Below are positions 10,146-21,831 of a DNA stretch of 64,000 nucleotides, piece by piece. The stretch covers positions 46,189,430 through 46,253,429 of the forward strand of contig CM019692.1 in the NCBI GenBank assembly GCA_009760885.1. The letters run 5' to 3'. The position numbers and the translations under genes are program-made. Positions within the stretch are counted from its first letter, which is position 1; each line of letters opens with the position of its first letter. Source of the DNA: Achatina immaculata (lineage: Eukaryota; Mollusca; Gastropoda; Stylommatophora; Achatinidae). The notes beneath the pieces are model-generated. The model made no database searches, was not told the origin of the DNA, and worked only from the letters and a program-made list of their open reading frames with translations.

Positions 10146-10960
10146 GAAAATATCAAACCTAGGTTGATTGGCAACCCTAGCATAAGAAATAATGGGTTAG
10201 CGCCTGGGCAGCCCAGGAGTGGGCAAATTCTGAGTGAGGCCAGCTAGCCAGACCCAGTATATAAAGAAAATTGTTATAGAGTTTTAATCGGTTGAGAATT
10301 GTAAGCTGAGCACATAGAAGACCAGCGGATCGGGGGAGTCATGTTATTGTTCAAGGGCAAATGAGAATGTTTATTCGTCGTAGGAGAACCCATGTATGTG
10401 TAGGTTAGTATTGGTTTATACTCTGTGATGGGGATGCATGCGAGCCGTGCAGTTGACTCCTTTGGTCCAATCCCGATCCACCTAGGTAATTATTTAAGCT
10501 GATTTCCTGCGACTCTGATAACATTTTGTGGTTCCAGTTTTCTTTTGGAAATGAAATGAAATATACCGCAAGGTATAATGGTATATGTCCTATGTCATAG
10601 ATCATTTATAGGAGACTTGTTACGCGTCATAGATCGTTTATAGGAGACTTGTTACTTTTTAGAGGGAAAAAAAGATAAAACAATTTCTGCGGGGAAGGGA
10701 GCGAAAAAGCGATTGCTGGATGTAGGACAAATTGCTGGAAAGAAAATCTGAGCTGTTTTGGGAGAAAACGCATCGTAAAGAACCAATACTTGATGTGTTA
10801 CCAAACATTATACTCTTGGATAGATGTTGCGGCATGCGACGGAGCATACATGGGGCTCTACTGAATGCAGTGACGCCGGAGTCTGATTTTGAACCTATGA
10901 ACCTCTGAACCTAGAGACCAAGGGAAACCTATTGTTGAAGAATCACGGGGGGAGAGAAAA
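10146..10960. other. Unassigned sequence
   Basis: Contains 'gattggcaacccta' near 10160, a motif also seen at 51697, and a ~28-bp tandem duplication at about 10596-10652 (catagatc.tttataggag). There is no gene-like frame. 10660-10900 has weak opposite-strand open frames without domains. Confidence 0.4.
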
Positions 10961-10964
10961 AAAA

Positions 10965-11045
10965 CCTGCGGCTTCAGGTGGGATTCGAACCCGCAACCTT
11001 AAATAACACACCTCTAACTCTAAGACCAACGCAGTTCTCTCCAGT
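10965..11045 (-). mobile_element. tRNA-like SINE head
   Basis: The minus strand has a tRNA-like profile with an A-box-like 'ttggtcttagagttagagg' and the B box GGGTTCGAATCCC (within 10982-10996), followed by a T-rich stretch. It lacks a stable cloverleaf that I can draw and is embedded in repeats, so a SINE head or tRNA pseudogene is more likely than a working tRNA. Confidence 0.5.
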
Positions 11046-11049
11046 TATT

Positions 11050-11195
11050 CCTGCTCTACCTTTTTTCCTCCATTGGTTCCGGGATATCCTCTATCGCCAG
11101 CCTTGTTTGGGCTTGCTTCAGCGCATTTGGTGCTGAAGTTTCTAATGTTTGGTGGAATAATTCTTTACACGTTTCTAATTCATCTTGTATTATGG
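11050..11195 (-). pseudogene. Short coding-like remnant, function unknown
   Basis: The minus strand stays open over ~45 codons with a protein-like composition (ELETCKELFHQTLETSAP, then LKQAQTRLAIEDIPEPMEEK). I do not recognise it. Its position beside LINE-C suggests a retroelement ORF fragment, but it could be a lost host exon. Confidence 0.3.
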
Positions 11196-11204
11196 AACTA
11201 GGCC

Positions 11205-11258
11205 CGTATTTCCGTGACCATTAAAACAAGAGAGTGTGATGTTGTCATTATAACTATG
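11205..11258 (-). mobile_element. SINE-A 3' fragment
   Basis: Plus-strand 'ggcccgtatttccgtgacc' followed by 'gtgatgttgtcatta' is the reverse complement of the SINE-A 3' end (compare 7885-7945 and 50105-50160). The promoter part is missing. It abuts LINE-D copy c. Confidence 0.5.
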
Positions 11259-11259
11259 G

Positions 11260-11490
11260 GAAAGTGATGTGTTGGGACATGTGCTCCGGATGACTTAGGA
11301 CTCACTACCAAAAATAGCACTAAGATGGACACCACAGGGGAACAGAAGTAAGGGTAGACCAAAGGAGACATGGAGAAGAACAACAGAAAGGATGTTGAGC
11401 AATAGAGGGCTCGCCTGGGCAAGAGCGGGAAAACAGGACAGGCGTTTGTGGAAAACCCTTGCGGAAGCCCCATGTGCCCTGGCCATTTAA
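11260..11490 (+). mobile_element. LINE-D 3' end (copy c)
   Basis: Plus-strand copy from 'gggacatgtgctccgga' to 'gccctggccatttaagg'. It includes the frame for GEQK/RTKGD-type residues that in copy d reads RSKGRPKETWRRTTERMLSN. No GA tail follows: the copy ends flush against the minus-strand LINE-C RT, making a head-on junction at about 11490. One long minus frame crosses this junction, but it is a chimera of the two elements. Confidence 0.7.
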
Positions 11491-13937
11491 GGTTGTTTAT
11501 TTTATCTTGCATATCTTTGTGGCTGCATGATAGTAGACAAATGTCGTCCGCAAAGTCAAGGTCCTCCAGCACTGTGTCAAGGGTCCATTGTAATCCTGTG
11601 TGTTTGTCTGACGTTGCCTCCTTCATTAACCAGTCTACTGCCAAGATAAATAATGTTGGTGATAGTACACATCCCTGTTTCACTCCTGTTTGTACCCTAA
11701 AGCTGCTGGAGGTATGTTCTCCACAGATAACTTTGCACTGAAAACCCTCGTATAGGGCTTTGATTACATTCACTATCTTATGGGGGAGCCATGCTATCTT
11801 AGGATTTTCCACAATGCATCTCTGTTTACACTGTCAAAGGCTTTCTCAAAATCTATAAACAATGCATATGTTGTGATATGCCACTCATTTGTCTGTTCTA
11901 ATATTTGTCTAAGTACAAATATGTGGTCTATGCATGATCTTCCTTTCCTAAATCCTGTCTGCTCTTTCCGAAGTTTTCCCTCAAGTGCTGGTACAATTCT
12001 GTTGATGATTATTCTGCGAAATACTTTACTGGTGAGTGGCAGTAGGGTAATGCCTCTCCAATTCCCGCAATCTTTGAGGTCGCCCTTCTTTGGTAGTTTT
12101 ACTATAAATTTGTTGTAGTATCCGGCAGAGTTGTTTTGGTATTTCTGTTTCTTCTGCTTTCAGCATCTCAGCAGTCACTTCATCTTCACCTGGTGCCCTG
12201 TCTAATTTTAGCTTCTTTATTGCCTTCTTTACTTCACTTATTGTTATTGGTCCTGTATTGATGTTTAGTTCCGTGTTTGCTTCAGGTGTGTCTATTGTTT
12301 GTGCTGCTTGTGTTCTGTTTAGTAGGATGTTAAAGTGTTCCCTTCATCTTTCAATTTTTTCTCTTTCTCCACTGACCAGTTGTCCCTTATGTGTCCTTAT
12401 TGCACTGTCACATCTTGTGCTGAAGTTACCTGTCATCTGCTTTGTGATTTTGTATATGGTTTTCATGTCATTTGCATATGCTGCTTTCTCTGCTGCTTCT
12501 GATAAGTTGTCATAGTATTGACGTTTATCTTGACAGCATGATTCCTTCACTTCTTTGTCTTTTTTGTGCATAATTACTTAAAACTTGTTCTTTTAGCCTT
12601 TATGATTTGGTGTTCAGTAATTTAATTTTTTCTTCATTTCCTTTCTTTGCTCTATCTTTTCCCATGTGGTCTTGCTTATCCATTCCTCTTTTCTCCGTTT
12701 CCGATATCCCAGCACCTCTTTTGCTGTTTCCTGTAGTGTTTTATTGAACTCTAGTATGGACATTTCTGTTTCGTCTAGCAGGACACCGAAGCGGTTCTTA
12801 AGTACTATTGAGAATTCATTCCTTGTTTGTTGGTCTTTCTGATTTGTAGTATCAAAACGTGTCTTTCTGTGTTCTCCGATTCTGGCTTACCTTAATTTTA
12901 GTTTTATTTTTGCTACCAGAAGGTTGTGACCACTTCTTACATCTGCTCCTTTCCTTGCTCGCACATCTTGTAGTGACCGTTTCCACTTGCTGTTTATTAG
13001 TATATGATCGATTTTGTTTTCTGTGGTTTTATCTGAGGACGTTCAAGTCACTTTATGGATGTTTTTTATGGTGGAAAATTGTCCCTCCGATGGTCATCAT
13101 GTTTTCTTCACAGAAACTGCACAGTCTTTCTCCATTTTCATTTATTTCTCCGATTCTTTCTCTTCCTATGATTCTTCTTCTGTCTTCATTTCCCTCACCT
13201 ACTTTTGCATTGAAGTCGCCCAAGATGAGTAGCATATAATGCTTGGGTATTGTTTCTACTGTGGCTTGGAGGCTGTTGTAAAAATCTTCTTTTAATTCCT
13301 CTTCAGCTGCTTCTGTTGGTGCATAACAAACTATAATAGACAGCTTCGTGAATCTTGAGTTGAAGCGTGCATATAATAATCTCTCATTTATAGGGGTCCA
13401 TTTCAGCAATGCTCTTGATGCTTCTTTTGTTATAATCAATGCTACTCCTCCTTCATGGTGATCTTCTTTACCTGACCATATTATTGTATCTTCTGTGTGC
13501 TGTGTTGTTAATTTCCTTCTGCCTTGTCCTGTCCATCTTGCTTCTTGTATTCCTAGTATGTCTAGTTTGTATCTGTGCATTTCCTTGATGGTTTGTGCTA
13601 GTTTTCCAGTCTGGTTAAGTGTTCTTACATTCCAGCTGCCTATTTGCATCTTGTTTTTAGGTTCCAGGAGGTCTGCAGTCGGGCTGGGGACTTCCAGTGG
13701 CTGGCTTTCATCCACACCCTTCATGGGGTCAGTTTCCTGATAAGTATTTCTCCTTCCACCTGCATTTGTTTTTTCCCTTGCTTCTGTTTCTGTAGCAGTC
13801 TGATAGTTTTTTTTTTAACCAGATAGGGTTGCTGGCCCTATGCCGAACCCTCCTTAGTCGCCTTTTACGATCATGCATGGTAGGGTACAGTGGTCCTATT
13901 CTTTGCAGATCCCGGGTACCACGCGGGGGGGGGGGGG
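11491..13937 (-). pseudogene. LINE-C, non-LTR retrotransposon with endonuclease and RT
   Basis: Minus-strand element of the type often annotated as craniofacial development protein 2-like. A G-run and 'gtaaaaggcgactaagg' 5' segment (13740-13937) precede an APE-type endonuclease (13053-13724). After a frameshift come linker blocks (12344-12571: YYDNLSEAAEKAAYANDMKT) and EVKKAIKKLKLDRAPGEDEV (about 12180-12240). The RT has SSFRVQTGVKQGCVLSPTLF and the catalytic LEDLDFADDICLLS (about 11530-11580). The RT thumb and 3' end are missing: sequence stops at NNLK, where LINE-D copy c begins. Several frameshifts and stops make it inactive. Confidence 0.85.
13053..13724 (-). pseudogene. LINE-C APE-like endonuclease domain, intact frame
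   Basis: 224-codon open frame from ATG at 13724. Recognisable motifs in order: GSWNVRTLNQTGKL (start of the fold), DILGIQEARWTG (catalytic glutamate), ALIITKEA, VCYAPTEAAEEE, LILGDFNAKVGEG (metal-binding D and N) and the INENGERL region. The C-terminal SDHxxV motif lies beyond the frameshift near 13053. In LINEs this enzyme nicks target DNA to prime reverse transcription. The frame is intact only in this part. Confidence 0.8.
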
Positions 13938-15357
13938 TGTATAGCATACAATTCTGTATTTATGAACAGGTAGAGTTGTAGTATACAATCCTATATTTAA
14001 GAATAAACAAGGACATTGTATACGATCTTGAATTTATCAATGGAGAAGTCCATAGTGTACAGGCATGATGGACCTATATTGCTCACAGAAAGAGTTTGGC
14101 TGCTCCATGGTGATGCTGGAGCCTATAGAGAGACCTTATTATCTGTGTTCACTTCGGGAATTCAGCCAATCTGTTGTAACAAATTCCCTGTTCAACTTGA
14201 TTCCCGAATTTCAAAACAGCTATGACGTCAGTCCAGTGGCTGTGACAGGCTGTTTTGGGCCACGTCGAAAACTAATCAATCTATAACTAATCAATCTATA
14301 GCTAATCAATCTATATAAAATTGTGTCTCAGTAGCCTCCTAGGATGCTGTTTAGATAGCCAAACGGTTCTTGTCATCGGCAGCAAAGAAGACGAACTGCT
14401 ATTTAAAGGAAGAACTTCCATCAAGAACAAGAACGATATACGCAGCTGAACAAATGTGTTAAACAACCATACTAGTCCAAAATGCTACAGATTTTTTTTT
14501 TCTAGTCAACAAATGTAATATTCATTAATCTTATTTGTTTCTGCCGGGAGTTGTTTTTTTAAAAAAAATTTTTTATTTAGGTCTCCGCTTAATCAACTTC
14601 AGAAACCTGAGTGCTCCTAAATATATATGGAGCATCGCCTTTGTCCCCGCGCGACTACGCATGCGCGTGCATTCTAGTGATGGGTTAGGTGTCTGGGAAG
14701 TTTCTCGACTCTATCAGCTGATGCTCGACTTTCTCAGTGAATACGAAGCTGCCTGATTAGTGGCTGCTTGGAACAAATACAGAAAATGAACAGCCGGAAA
14801 GTCCACCGTGGCCCTCGGGCTCGTAGTTTCCTCTGTCCCGTGGGAGGGGAGGGGGAGTACTGAGAGAAATGAGTTTTGTTCGGTGAAAGTTGAAGCCAGA
14901 ATTTTTTTTTTTTTTTGGTTTTTATTCCTGTCTGATTTTTTATCATTTAAAAACATGAACAAAAGTCCGCGGACCTCCTGTTTTATAAATCAGGGCTACG
15001 GACTCCTATACTTTGGGAGAGTTTCATATCTGTTGTATGGTAGCTGTGTGATTTAAATGCAAACGAGTTTTTTCAGAAAATGTGAGTAACCTATATTGAG
15101 TAAATGCTACACTACACTAAAAAACAAACAAACAAATACTCATCTGATGAAGTTTCATAATGACAATAATGTAGTTAAGAAAAAAAAACAAACCAGAAAT
15201 GAACATTCCTATTTGTTTTGACAGATGAACAGAATATGATATGTGTGATAGGTAACTAACCTAAATATGTTGAGAGAAATAATGCATCTTTTTATTCCCA
15301 AAAAGCCCGTCCATATCTAGTTCAACATTTCCTTTTTTTTTTAAATCTCAAATCTGG
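13938..15357. other. Unassigned; small tandem repeats and a CpG-containing patch
   Basis: 13945-14050 has four loose repeats of 'atagyatacaatyctgtattta'. 14270-14310 has three 'ctaatcaatctata' units. 14640-14670 contains the palindromic CGCATGCG, an NRF1-like match, in a GC-rich patch. No supported gene; frames near 14714-14962 are A/T-run artefacts. Confidence 0.4.
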
Positions 15358-15387
15358 ATCATCATCATCATCATCATCATCACCACC

Positions 15388-15421
<34 letters not shown>

Positions 15422-15447
15422 CCACCACCACCACCACCACCACCACC

Positions 15448-15496
<49 letters not shown>

Positions 15497-15543
15497 CCAC
15501 CACCACCACCACCACCACCACCATCATCACCACCACCACCACC

Positions 15544-15575
<32 letters not shown>
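15358..15575. repeat. (ATC)n/(ACC)n compound trinucleotide tract
   Basis: About 218 bp of alternating ATC and ACC blocks. All open frames here (poly-D/G, poly-M/V on the minus strand) follow from the repeat and should not be treated as proteins. The ATC blocks resemble the reverse of the GAT tail of LINE-A, but no LINE sequence adjoins. Confidence 0.95.
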
Positions 15576-15577
<2 letters not shown>

Positions 15578-16548
15578 AGCCGACCCCTGTTCTTGTTCTT
15601 CATGTGGAAAACGTTTGTTCACGAAGGAAATGTGGAAGAAAAGAGAACCAGATGCTCCACAGCTTTCTCGCCAGCCTTCTTTTAATCAGGAAGAATCTTC
15701 ACCCAGAAGTGGTCCAGGCAGCATTCTTTGGAGGCCCATCACAAGCCTGCTAGCACTTCATTTCAGGTTCGCCGAAACATCGGGTTGTTAAACATCGGGT
15801 TGTTAAACATCGGTTGTTAAACATCGGGTTGTTAAACATCGCTTATTAAACATTGTCACGGTGAAAATGAAAAAAAACAAAAAGGAACCTTGAGTTTTTG
15901 TCACGGACCCCCCCCCCCCCCACCATTTGGTTACCAGTGATTTAAAACATTTAAAAGTATAGAAGAACAGAACTCACATGGCTAACGAACATTTTTTGTG
16001 TGTCCTATTCAATTATTACGGGTGCCATATTTTATAAGACATTATACAGGGTCCGTTTTTTTAATAGTTTTTTTTTTTTTGGGGGGGGGGGGTTACGGTA
16101 TATTTAAATTACGAAATGTGGAACAAAATTATTTAACTAGTTATTTAATTAATTTTTCTCAAAAGCCGTTTAAATCGCTTACAGTATATTTATGTGCTAT
16201 AGCTGTAGTAGATATTCTACAAGTCTGGTCGACTAATTTTGTTTATGTACTTGTATATAGATGGAAAAATACTTTAAGTATACGCCAAGAAGCATGGATT
16301 TGTTCGAGGCAGGTTAATCGTTAATGACAGTGTCGTAGTTCTCACACACTGAGGTCTGTGCCAAGTAATGTAATGTGACTCTCATTATGTGGTCTTTTTT
16401 GTTGCTTTCAGTCCTTCTCTTGCGGTTTTTTTCCCTTTAATTTCGATATGTCTCTCTTGACCTTCACACTCACTAGATAGCTGTAGCATTTCTGTTTTCT
16501 ACTTCTGGAGGAACACATTCAGATAAGTTCTTCGTTTTTTTTTCTCGT
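15576..16548. other. Unassigned with a ~16-bp tandem repeat
   Basis: 15774-15855 holds about five units of 'aaacatcgggttgtt'. 15909-15921 is poly-C and 16080-16092 poly-G. Nothing gene-like is supported. Confidence 0.5.
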
Positions 16549-16718
16549 TGTGCATGTAGTCCTCGAAAAAGGCTCACGCCGAAATATCGGATGTTGTATG
16601 TTTTTCATTTATACATTCTCATACTTTCTATTCGTTTTTTTCTCACCTTACTCACTCTCTCCCTCACTTTGTAAAACTGCACCATACACCTCTATCTACC
16701 TTTTTTAGTTTAACCAGT
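16549..16718 (+). repeat. Dispersed repeat, short-pyrimidine-core copy
   Basis: Blocks 'cctcgaaaaaggctcacgcc', 'gaaatatcgg', a CT-rich core 'cttactcactctctccctcac', and 'aaaactgcaccatacacctc' then 'tctac' also occur in the same order at 30232-31251. There the pyrimidine core is expanded to ~870 bp. Identity of the element is unknown. Confidence 0.55.
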
Positions 16719-17028
16719 TTTACTGCAGTCGCCATCCCTTTTTATTTATCATTATTGCTCGACTTTATAACGTTTTTCGTCGCTTTCTGTTTTCTTCTGA
16801 TACCGAATTGTCCCACAAGTCTGTCTGATAGGATCAGTAAGTTCACACCCACAGTTCTCACTTCCCATAGAATGTAGAGTTTGTAGTAATGGGCATTGGA
16901 GCGCCGTATGTGATCTCTAACTGATGGGGACTCGGTAATAAACAAAAACTTTTGAAACGCGAGTCTTAAGTGCGGCCATCCAAGCAAGTTACTACGTCAC
17001 CTGCAGATCTTAATTTCTGCAGTAAGTT

Positions 17029-17740
17029 ATTTCAGTGGTTGTCAACCTATTTACGATCATAGACACCCGGTATGTCCATAAATCCCTTTTTCCAGACAGC
17101 TGAAATCATCCCATCAGAGCTGTTACATACCAGGAAGACTTGAAAAGGTTTCAAAAGGCTTTGTTTTAATTGTGAATGTGGGTAACTATAAAGAGAACAG
17201 CTTAACATTTTGTAACCTAACGAGAGAAAAAAAAAACATTGTTGAGCGGTCTGATAACCCCTATCATTTGGTTGTCATGGCAGCAGAAATGTGGTTTATT
17301 AGAAGAATGTTGCGAAATCCCTGGACAGCAAAAATAACAAATAAAGAATGTGTGAGAAGAGCTGGAGAGACAAAAAATCTTGTCAAAGAAATAAGAGAGA
17401 GAGACAATGTACTTTCATAGGACATGCAATGAGAAGAGGGGGGATTGAAAATATTATAACAACAGGAAAAATAAAGGAAAGAAGAGCCAGGAGAAGGCCA
17501 AGAGAAATAATACTGGACAATTTGACGAGATGGTGTGAGAGGAGATCACTAACTGAGCTGATGGCCTGCACGAAGGATCGTGTACTCTAGAGAACCGTAA
17601 TAGCCAACGCCAGTCGGCACGGCACTTGATGATGGTGATGATAATAATGATGATGATAATTGATGATGATGATGATGACCAGCATGGGATATGGATTCTT
17701 CCTCTCCGCCTCTTCGCGGTTTAAGAACCCCCGGCTTAGT
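17029..17740. mobile_element. Possible hAT-like MITE split by LINE-A
   Basis: Left edge 'cagtggttgtcaacc' (17029) and right edge 'ggtttaagaacccccgg' (about 17718-17734) resemble the two ends of hAT elements of the CAGTGGTTCTTAAACC type in opposite orientation. LINE-A copy 1 lies between them. No matching 8-bp duplication was found, so the pairing is tentative. Confidence 0.3.
17279..17680 (+). pseudogene. LINE-A 3' end (copy 1) with (GAT)n tail
   Basis: Encodes AAEMWFIRRMLRNPWTAKIT, KECVRRAGETKNLVKEIRE, a frameshift near 17400, then CTFIGHAMRRGGIENIITTG and CERRSLTELMACTKDRVL. This is nearly the same as the intact minus-strand copy at 54556-55432. It ends in 'gccagtcggcacggcactt' and a GAT/GATAAT tail (17628-17680). 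5'-truncated. Confidence 0.85.
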
Positions 17741-18360
17741 CTGTTGGCAGAAAAAACACTTGAATTACATTGGCCGGTTTAACTTCCGCTTCCAGCGCAA
17801 AGGATTGTTTGAAATCTTGGATAGGGATCGGTAGGTCTTTTATAGGAAGACAAGTGAATGGTCAACGAGGAGCTGACTGAAGTAGATGGCGTAAAGACGA
17901 AGTGTTACAAGAAGATCACTGTGCTCATCCGATATGACAACTTTATCCTGGCAACACAGGCTCTCAGCCAAGATCAGTGTTAGCTTCCGTTTTGCAGGCA
18001 AGGCTACTACTGTACAGTTTTCAAAGTTGCGCAGCACCGTTTCTATGGGAACAGTGGGAAGATCTACGTGGACGGCCAGGGGAGAAAGGAGTGGTAAGAG
18101 GCATCAGAACTGATGGACCGAAAAAAAAGAGAAGTTTTTTGAGACGCTAGGGATATGGCGAAAGAAGAAATGGGGACTGGCCTGAAAAAAAAGGGAGTCT
18201 GGAAACACTGTTACAGTAGGACAAATCGAAGGTTTTGCATTGCCTACATAGCTTGGAACTTGTGGAGGCGGTGCATAAACAAGTATTTCTTAGAGATTGT
18301 GATGGACAAGATCACTTTAGAAAGCTGCTATTACCATCACGAGCCTGAGGGTGAAAGATA
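17741..18360. other. Unassigned unique sequence
   Basis: Weak open frames on both strands (17840-18037 minus; 18155-18361 plus) lack domains and splice context. No repeat shared with the rest of the window. Confidence 0.4.
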
Positions 18361-18985
18361 GATCACGAAGTGACAGAGAGAAGCCATGAATATATAAGTG
18401 ACAGAGAGAGGCCATGAATATATAAGTGACATAGAGTGACCATGAATATATACGTGACATAAAGAGACCATGAATATATAAGTGACATAGAGTGACCATG
18501 AATATATAAGTGACAGAGAGAGGCCATGAATATATAAGTGACATAAAGAGACAATGAATATATAAGTGACATAGAGTGACCATGAATATATAAGTGACAT
18601 AAAGAGACCATGAATATATAAGTGACATAGAGTGACCATGAATATATAAGTGACAGAGAGAGGCCATGAATATATAAGTGACATAAAGAGACCATGAATA
18701 TATAAGTGACATAGAGTGACCATGAATATATAAGTGACATAGAGAGACCATGAATATATAAGTGACATAAAGAGACCATGAATATATAAGTGACATAGAG
18801 AGACCATGAATGTATAAGTAACAGAGAGAGGCCATGAATATATAAGTGACAGAGAGACTATGAATATATAAGTGACATAGAGAGACCATTCATATATAAC
18901 TGACAGAGAGACCATGAGTATTCAAGTTACACAGAGACCATGAATATACAAGTGAAATAGAGACCACGAATATATAAGATGAAAT
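18361..18985. repeat. 28-bp satellite, ~22 units
   Basis: Unit type catgaatatataagtgacat plus agagtgac; spacing is exactly 28 bp (for example 18441 to 18469). Because 28 leaves remainder 1 on division by 3, each minus-strand frame reads the unit in all three phases. The unit has no stop in any of them, so three overlapping ~140-190-codon minus frames arise. They are by-products. Variation is mainly gtgac/agagac and catag/cataa/cagag. Confidence 0.95.
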
Positions 18986-19087
18986 AAGAACAATAGAAGC
19001 ATGAAAGTGGAAAACAAAAGCGTATGGTATTGACTTATCCAAACAGTTATACAAGATATAACAGTCAACTTTTTAAATGTCACGTTG

Positions 19088-19525
19088 GGGCGGGGGGGGG
19101 GGGAGCAAAGACACTGTCCGATTTGTCAATCAACAATCCATAGTTGACATGCTGTCATCAGGGTTGGCGAACCATAGCTGACAAGGACCCTGCCCCACTT
19201 CTTCACTGGGACCCACTAGTAACAGGCATAGCCGGCTAACGGGGTAGGGATGGCCATATTCCCCACGGCGGGGGAGGTCTGCTGAAGATTCATTGCACAC
19301 TCCCTTACTTTTTAGTCGCTAGCAGGGACTAAAACAAAGATGCCATAACCTGCTCCCAATCCGACACGATGCTATGACTCAACATCTTCAGCATCGGCTG
19401 CAAATAACATCATCTTACAGTTCCAGGGACATAGAAGAAGAAGAAGAAGAAGAAGAAGAAGCAGAAGAAGAAGAAGAAGCAGAAGACGAAGAAGAAGACG
19501 AAGAAGAAGAAGAAGAAGTAGAAGA
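19088..19525 (+). mobile_element. GAA-tailed retroposon (copy 2)
   Basis: Preceded by a G-run (19090-19103). Blocks 'gacactgtccgatttgtc', 'ggttggcgaaccatagctga', 'ggaccctgccccac', 'ccggctaacggggtaggga' and 'tccgacacgatgctatgact' are followed by 'acagttccagggacatagaa' and a (GAA)n tail from 19434. Copies at 4596-4931 and 24280-24782. The glutamate-rich frame over the tail is not a gene. Confidence 0.8.
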
Positions 19526-20985
19526 AGTCACGTTGTTATTATATCTATTTTTTTTCTTCTCACTTTTCTAGTGTTCTTGTTTGTTCTGCGCGTTCTTCTT
19601 CTTTCTTTTATTCTTATTTCTTTCTTTATCATTCCCTGCCTCCCCTTACCCCCTCCCTGTTCTTCGACTCCATTTCTGGCATACATCGGTGTTGCAGACT
19701 ATGAAGCAGAATACCATAATTCTGGCATCTGTCTCCACAGTAAAGTACTTAACGTCTTCATTTGTTTGGTTTAACTGTAAGTACTTCCACAGCCCTACAT
19801 CACCATGTCATGTTCGTATTCGCTCCCCTCTCCCTCGACTGCGTAGAAGCAAAGGATGTTGTTTTTGCGTGGTGTTGTCAGTTTGAGAGTAATCTCAGAC
19901 AGAAGTAACGTTGTCTTGGAAACACCACTAACCAATGTTTTGTGCTTTATGCCAAAAAATCTCCCAGCCATTATAAATAATAGAGGTGGCACGGAGACAC
20001 TTGTAAGATTAGTTACGTTCATGCATTCTGAGCTGAAATAGGGAAGCGAACACAAGGCGCGGCAGGGGACAAAAAACATTTATATCAAAAGCATCGTGAC
20101 TTGACAACCCGGCCAAGGCTGATATTATGAAGTAATCGTGGAGACAGAGAAGGTCGCAGAAGAAATATTCCCTGATTTTGTTCCCTCTTTGTTATCTTTT
20201 CTTTTCATCGGTTCTTGTTTGCCATGTTTTAAAACTCTTTTCTTTTCTCGCCTGTCGACCGAAGGTCGCTGGTTCGATTCCCCATCTGTACAGATTTTTT
20301 TTTCTTCCTCACCTATGATCACTGGGATCAGTCTAACCTCAAAAAAAAAAAAAAGGATGCTTATGGTTTTTTTTTCTGAAAAAAAAAACAAACAAAAGAA
20401 GAGAGGACAGCTGCTAGCGTACAAGTGAATGTGGCACATTTTGTTTTTTCTTTCTTAAGTGATCTTTAGTAGAAGTAAAACTCCTCGGCCTGTATTTAAT
20501 CTTGAGGTATGACCTTGAAGTGAGATATGTTATTTCTTTAAGCTCCACTCAGAGTTCTTGTACTGTTTCATGCTTTAGCTTGAGCTCAGCTTTTCTCTCA
20601 TCTGGTGACTTAGTCATGCGGTACTGTCTGACATGATCAAAAACGTGCTCCTGTCGATATCTAGGACTTATTCTGGTTTGGAAGATTCGGAGGAGGAGGC
20701 GTATGGCAGATGCGGGAGAAAAGAGAGCGGCAGGACCCGTCAGAACCAAAGGAGCTAAAGCAAAAAAAAAAAGTCCTTGAACTCTTCAGGAATGTAGTCC
20801 TGGAGAAGCAAAGGAGGGGCAGTGTAAGAAAGCTGAGAATTATTGCATTATATTCTACAGATTTCATATCTCGATTACCTGTGTCTTCACGTTGCGAAGG
20901 TGCACTTTGCGGTATTTTCAAAGTCGTGCTATGCAACTTTGCAAAGCCACACTATGCAACGCTGTAACCGTAGTCCCCATGGTTG
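19526..20985. other. Unassigned; one tRNA-like B box
   Basis: 20262-20283 contains 'gaaggtcgctggttcgattc', an isolated B-box-like sequence that may be a SINE head. A minus frame at 20549-20749 (YRQEHVFDHVRQYRMTKSP region) has a protein-like composition but no recognised domain or clear splice sites. Poly-A/T runs at 20340-20390. Confidence 0.4.
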
Positions 20986-20987
20986 TG

Positions 20988-21385
20988 GAGTCATTTTGGA
21001 CTAAGGTTGTTCAAGCTAGTCACCGTAGTCCACTACGGTTGTTCAAGCTAGTCACCGTGTGCCACTAAGGTTGTTCAAGCTAGTCACCGTAGTCCACTAC
21101 CATTGTTCAGGCTAGTCACCGTGTGCCACTAAGGTTGTTCAAGCTAGTCACCGTAGTCCACTATGGTTGTTCAAGCTAGTCACCGTGTGTCACTTCGATT
21201 GTTCAAGCTAGTACCGTGGTCTATTTCGGTTCTTCAGGCTAACGACCGTAGTCTATTTCGGCTCCTCAAACTTGCGACCGTAATCCACGCCTGTCATTCA
21301 AGCTAGCAACCGTAGTCCACGTCTGTCAGTCAAGCTACCTACCGTAGTCCACTTCGGATTTACAGGCTATCCACCGTAATCTACT
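20988..21385. repeat. ~32-bp minisatellite, ~12 units
   Basis: Unit 'gttgttcaagctagtcaccg' plus 'tagtccactacg'. The first eight units alternate 'ccgtagtccact' with 'ccgtgtgccact', suggesting a 64-bp dimer period. Units after 21190 become more divergent. Confidence 0.9.
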
Positions 21386-21831
21386 CCCAGGTCGACGGTA
21401 CGCGTGTCTTCCAACATCTCCACGGCGCCAGCTGCTAGAGAGCAATCACCTCACAAGACCAGCGAGGAGGAAAAACAAAAGTTTCCTTCAAAACCCGTCT
21501 TATATCGTTATAACGATCGTCTAAGTGCTGATAGTTGCGTGATATACAAACAACGAAGAAAGGAGCTAAAATATTAACAAAACTGGGAAGGGGGGGGGGT
21601 GGGGAGGGAACAGGCTATTTTTCAGAATCTCTAGCCAGAGCACTTCACCTTCCTCAAGGTCCGATGACCATAATTTACTTGATGGACGGGTTTAAGCTTA
21701 AAGACGACCAGGAGAAAGTGCGTCGTGTCATCTACCGTCATCGCTTGCTGCAGAAATCTTCAAGATGGTAATTTCTCCTTTCTTTTCTTTTTTTTTTTTT
21801 CTTCTCCTCATTTCTCTTCTTGCTTGAAGCC
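21386..21831. other. Unassigned sequence
   Basis: A possible frame at 21535-21771 lacks domains. Poly-G 21589-21598 and T-rich 21780-21815. Nothing else is supported. Confidence 0.4.

Noticed and set aside
10965..11045. Functional tRNA gene
   Set aside because: B box is good but no convincing cloverleaf or acceptor stem; adjacent repeats point to a SINE head.
11198..11812. Single 204-codon RT protein on the minus strand
   Set aside because: The frame joins the LINE-C RT (to 11491) with antisense LINE-D and SINE-A sequence; it is a chimera across a junction.
15322..15603. Poly-D/G and poly-M/V open frames
   Set aside because: Direct translation of (ATC)n/(ACC)n repeats.
17029..17740. Confident hAT element around LINE-A copy 1
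   Set aside because: Ends look right but no 8-bp duplication pairs them; kept only as a low-confidence feature.
18317..18915. Three overlapping 138-192-codon minus frames that look like a membrane protein
   Set aside because: Artefact of the stop-free 28-bp satellite read in all phases.
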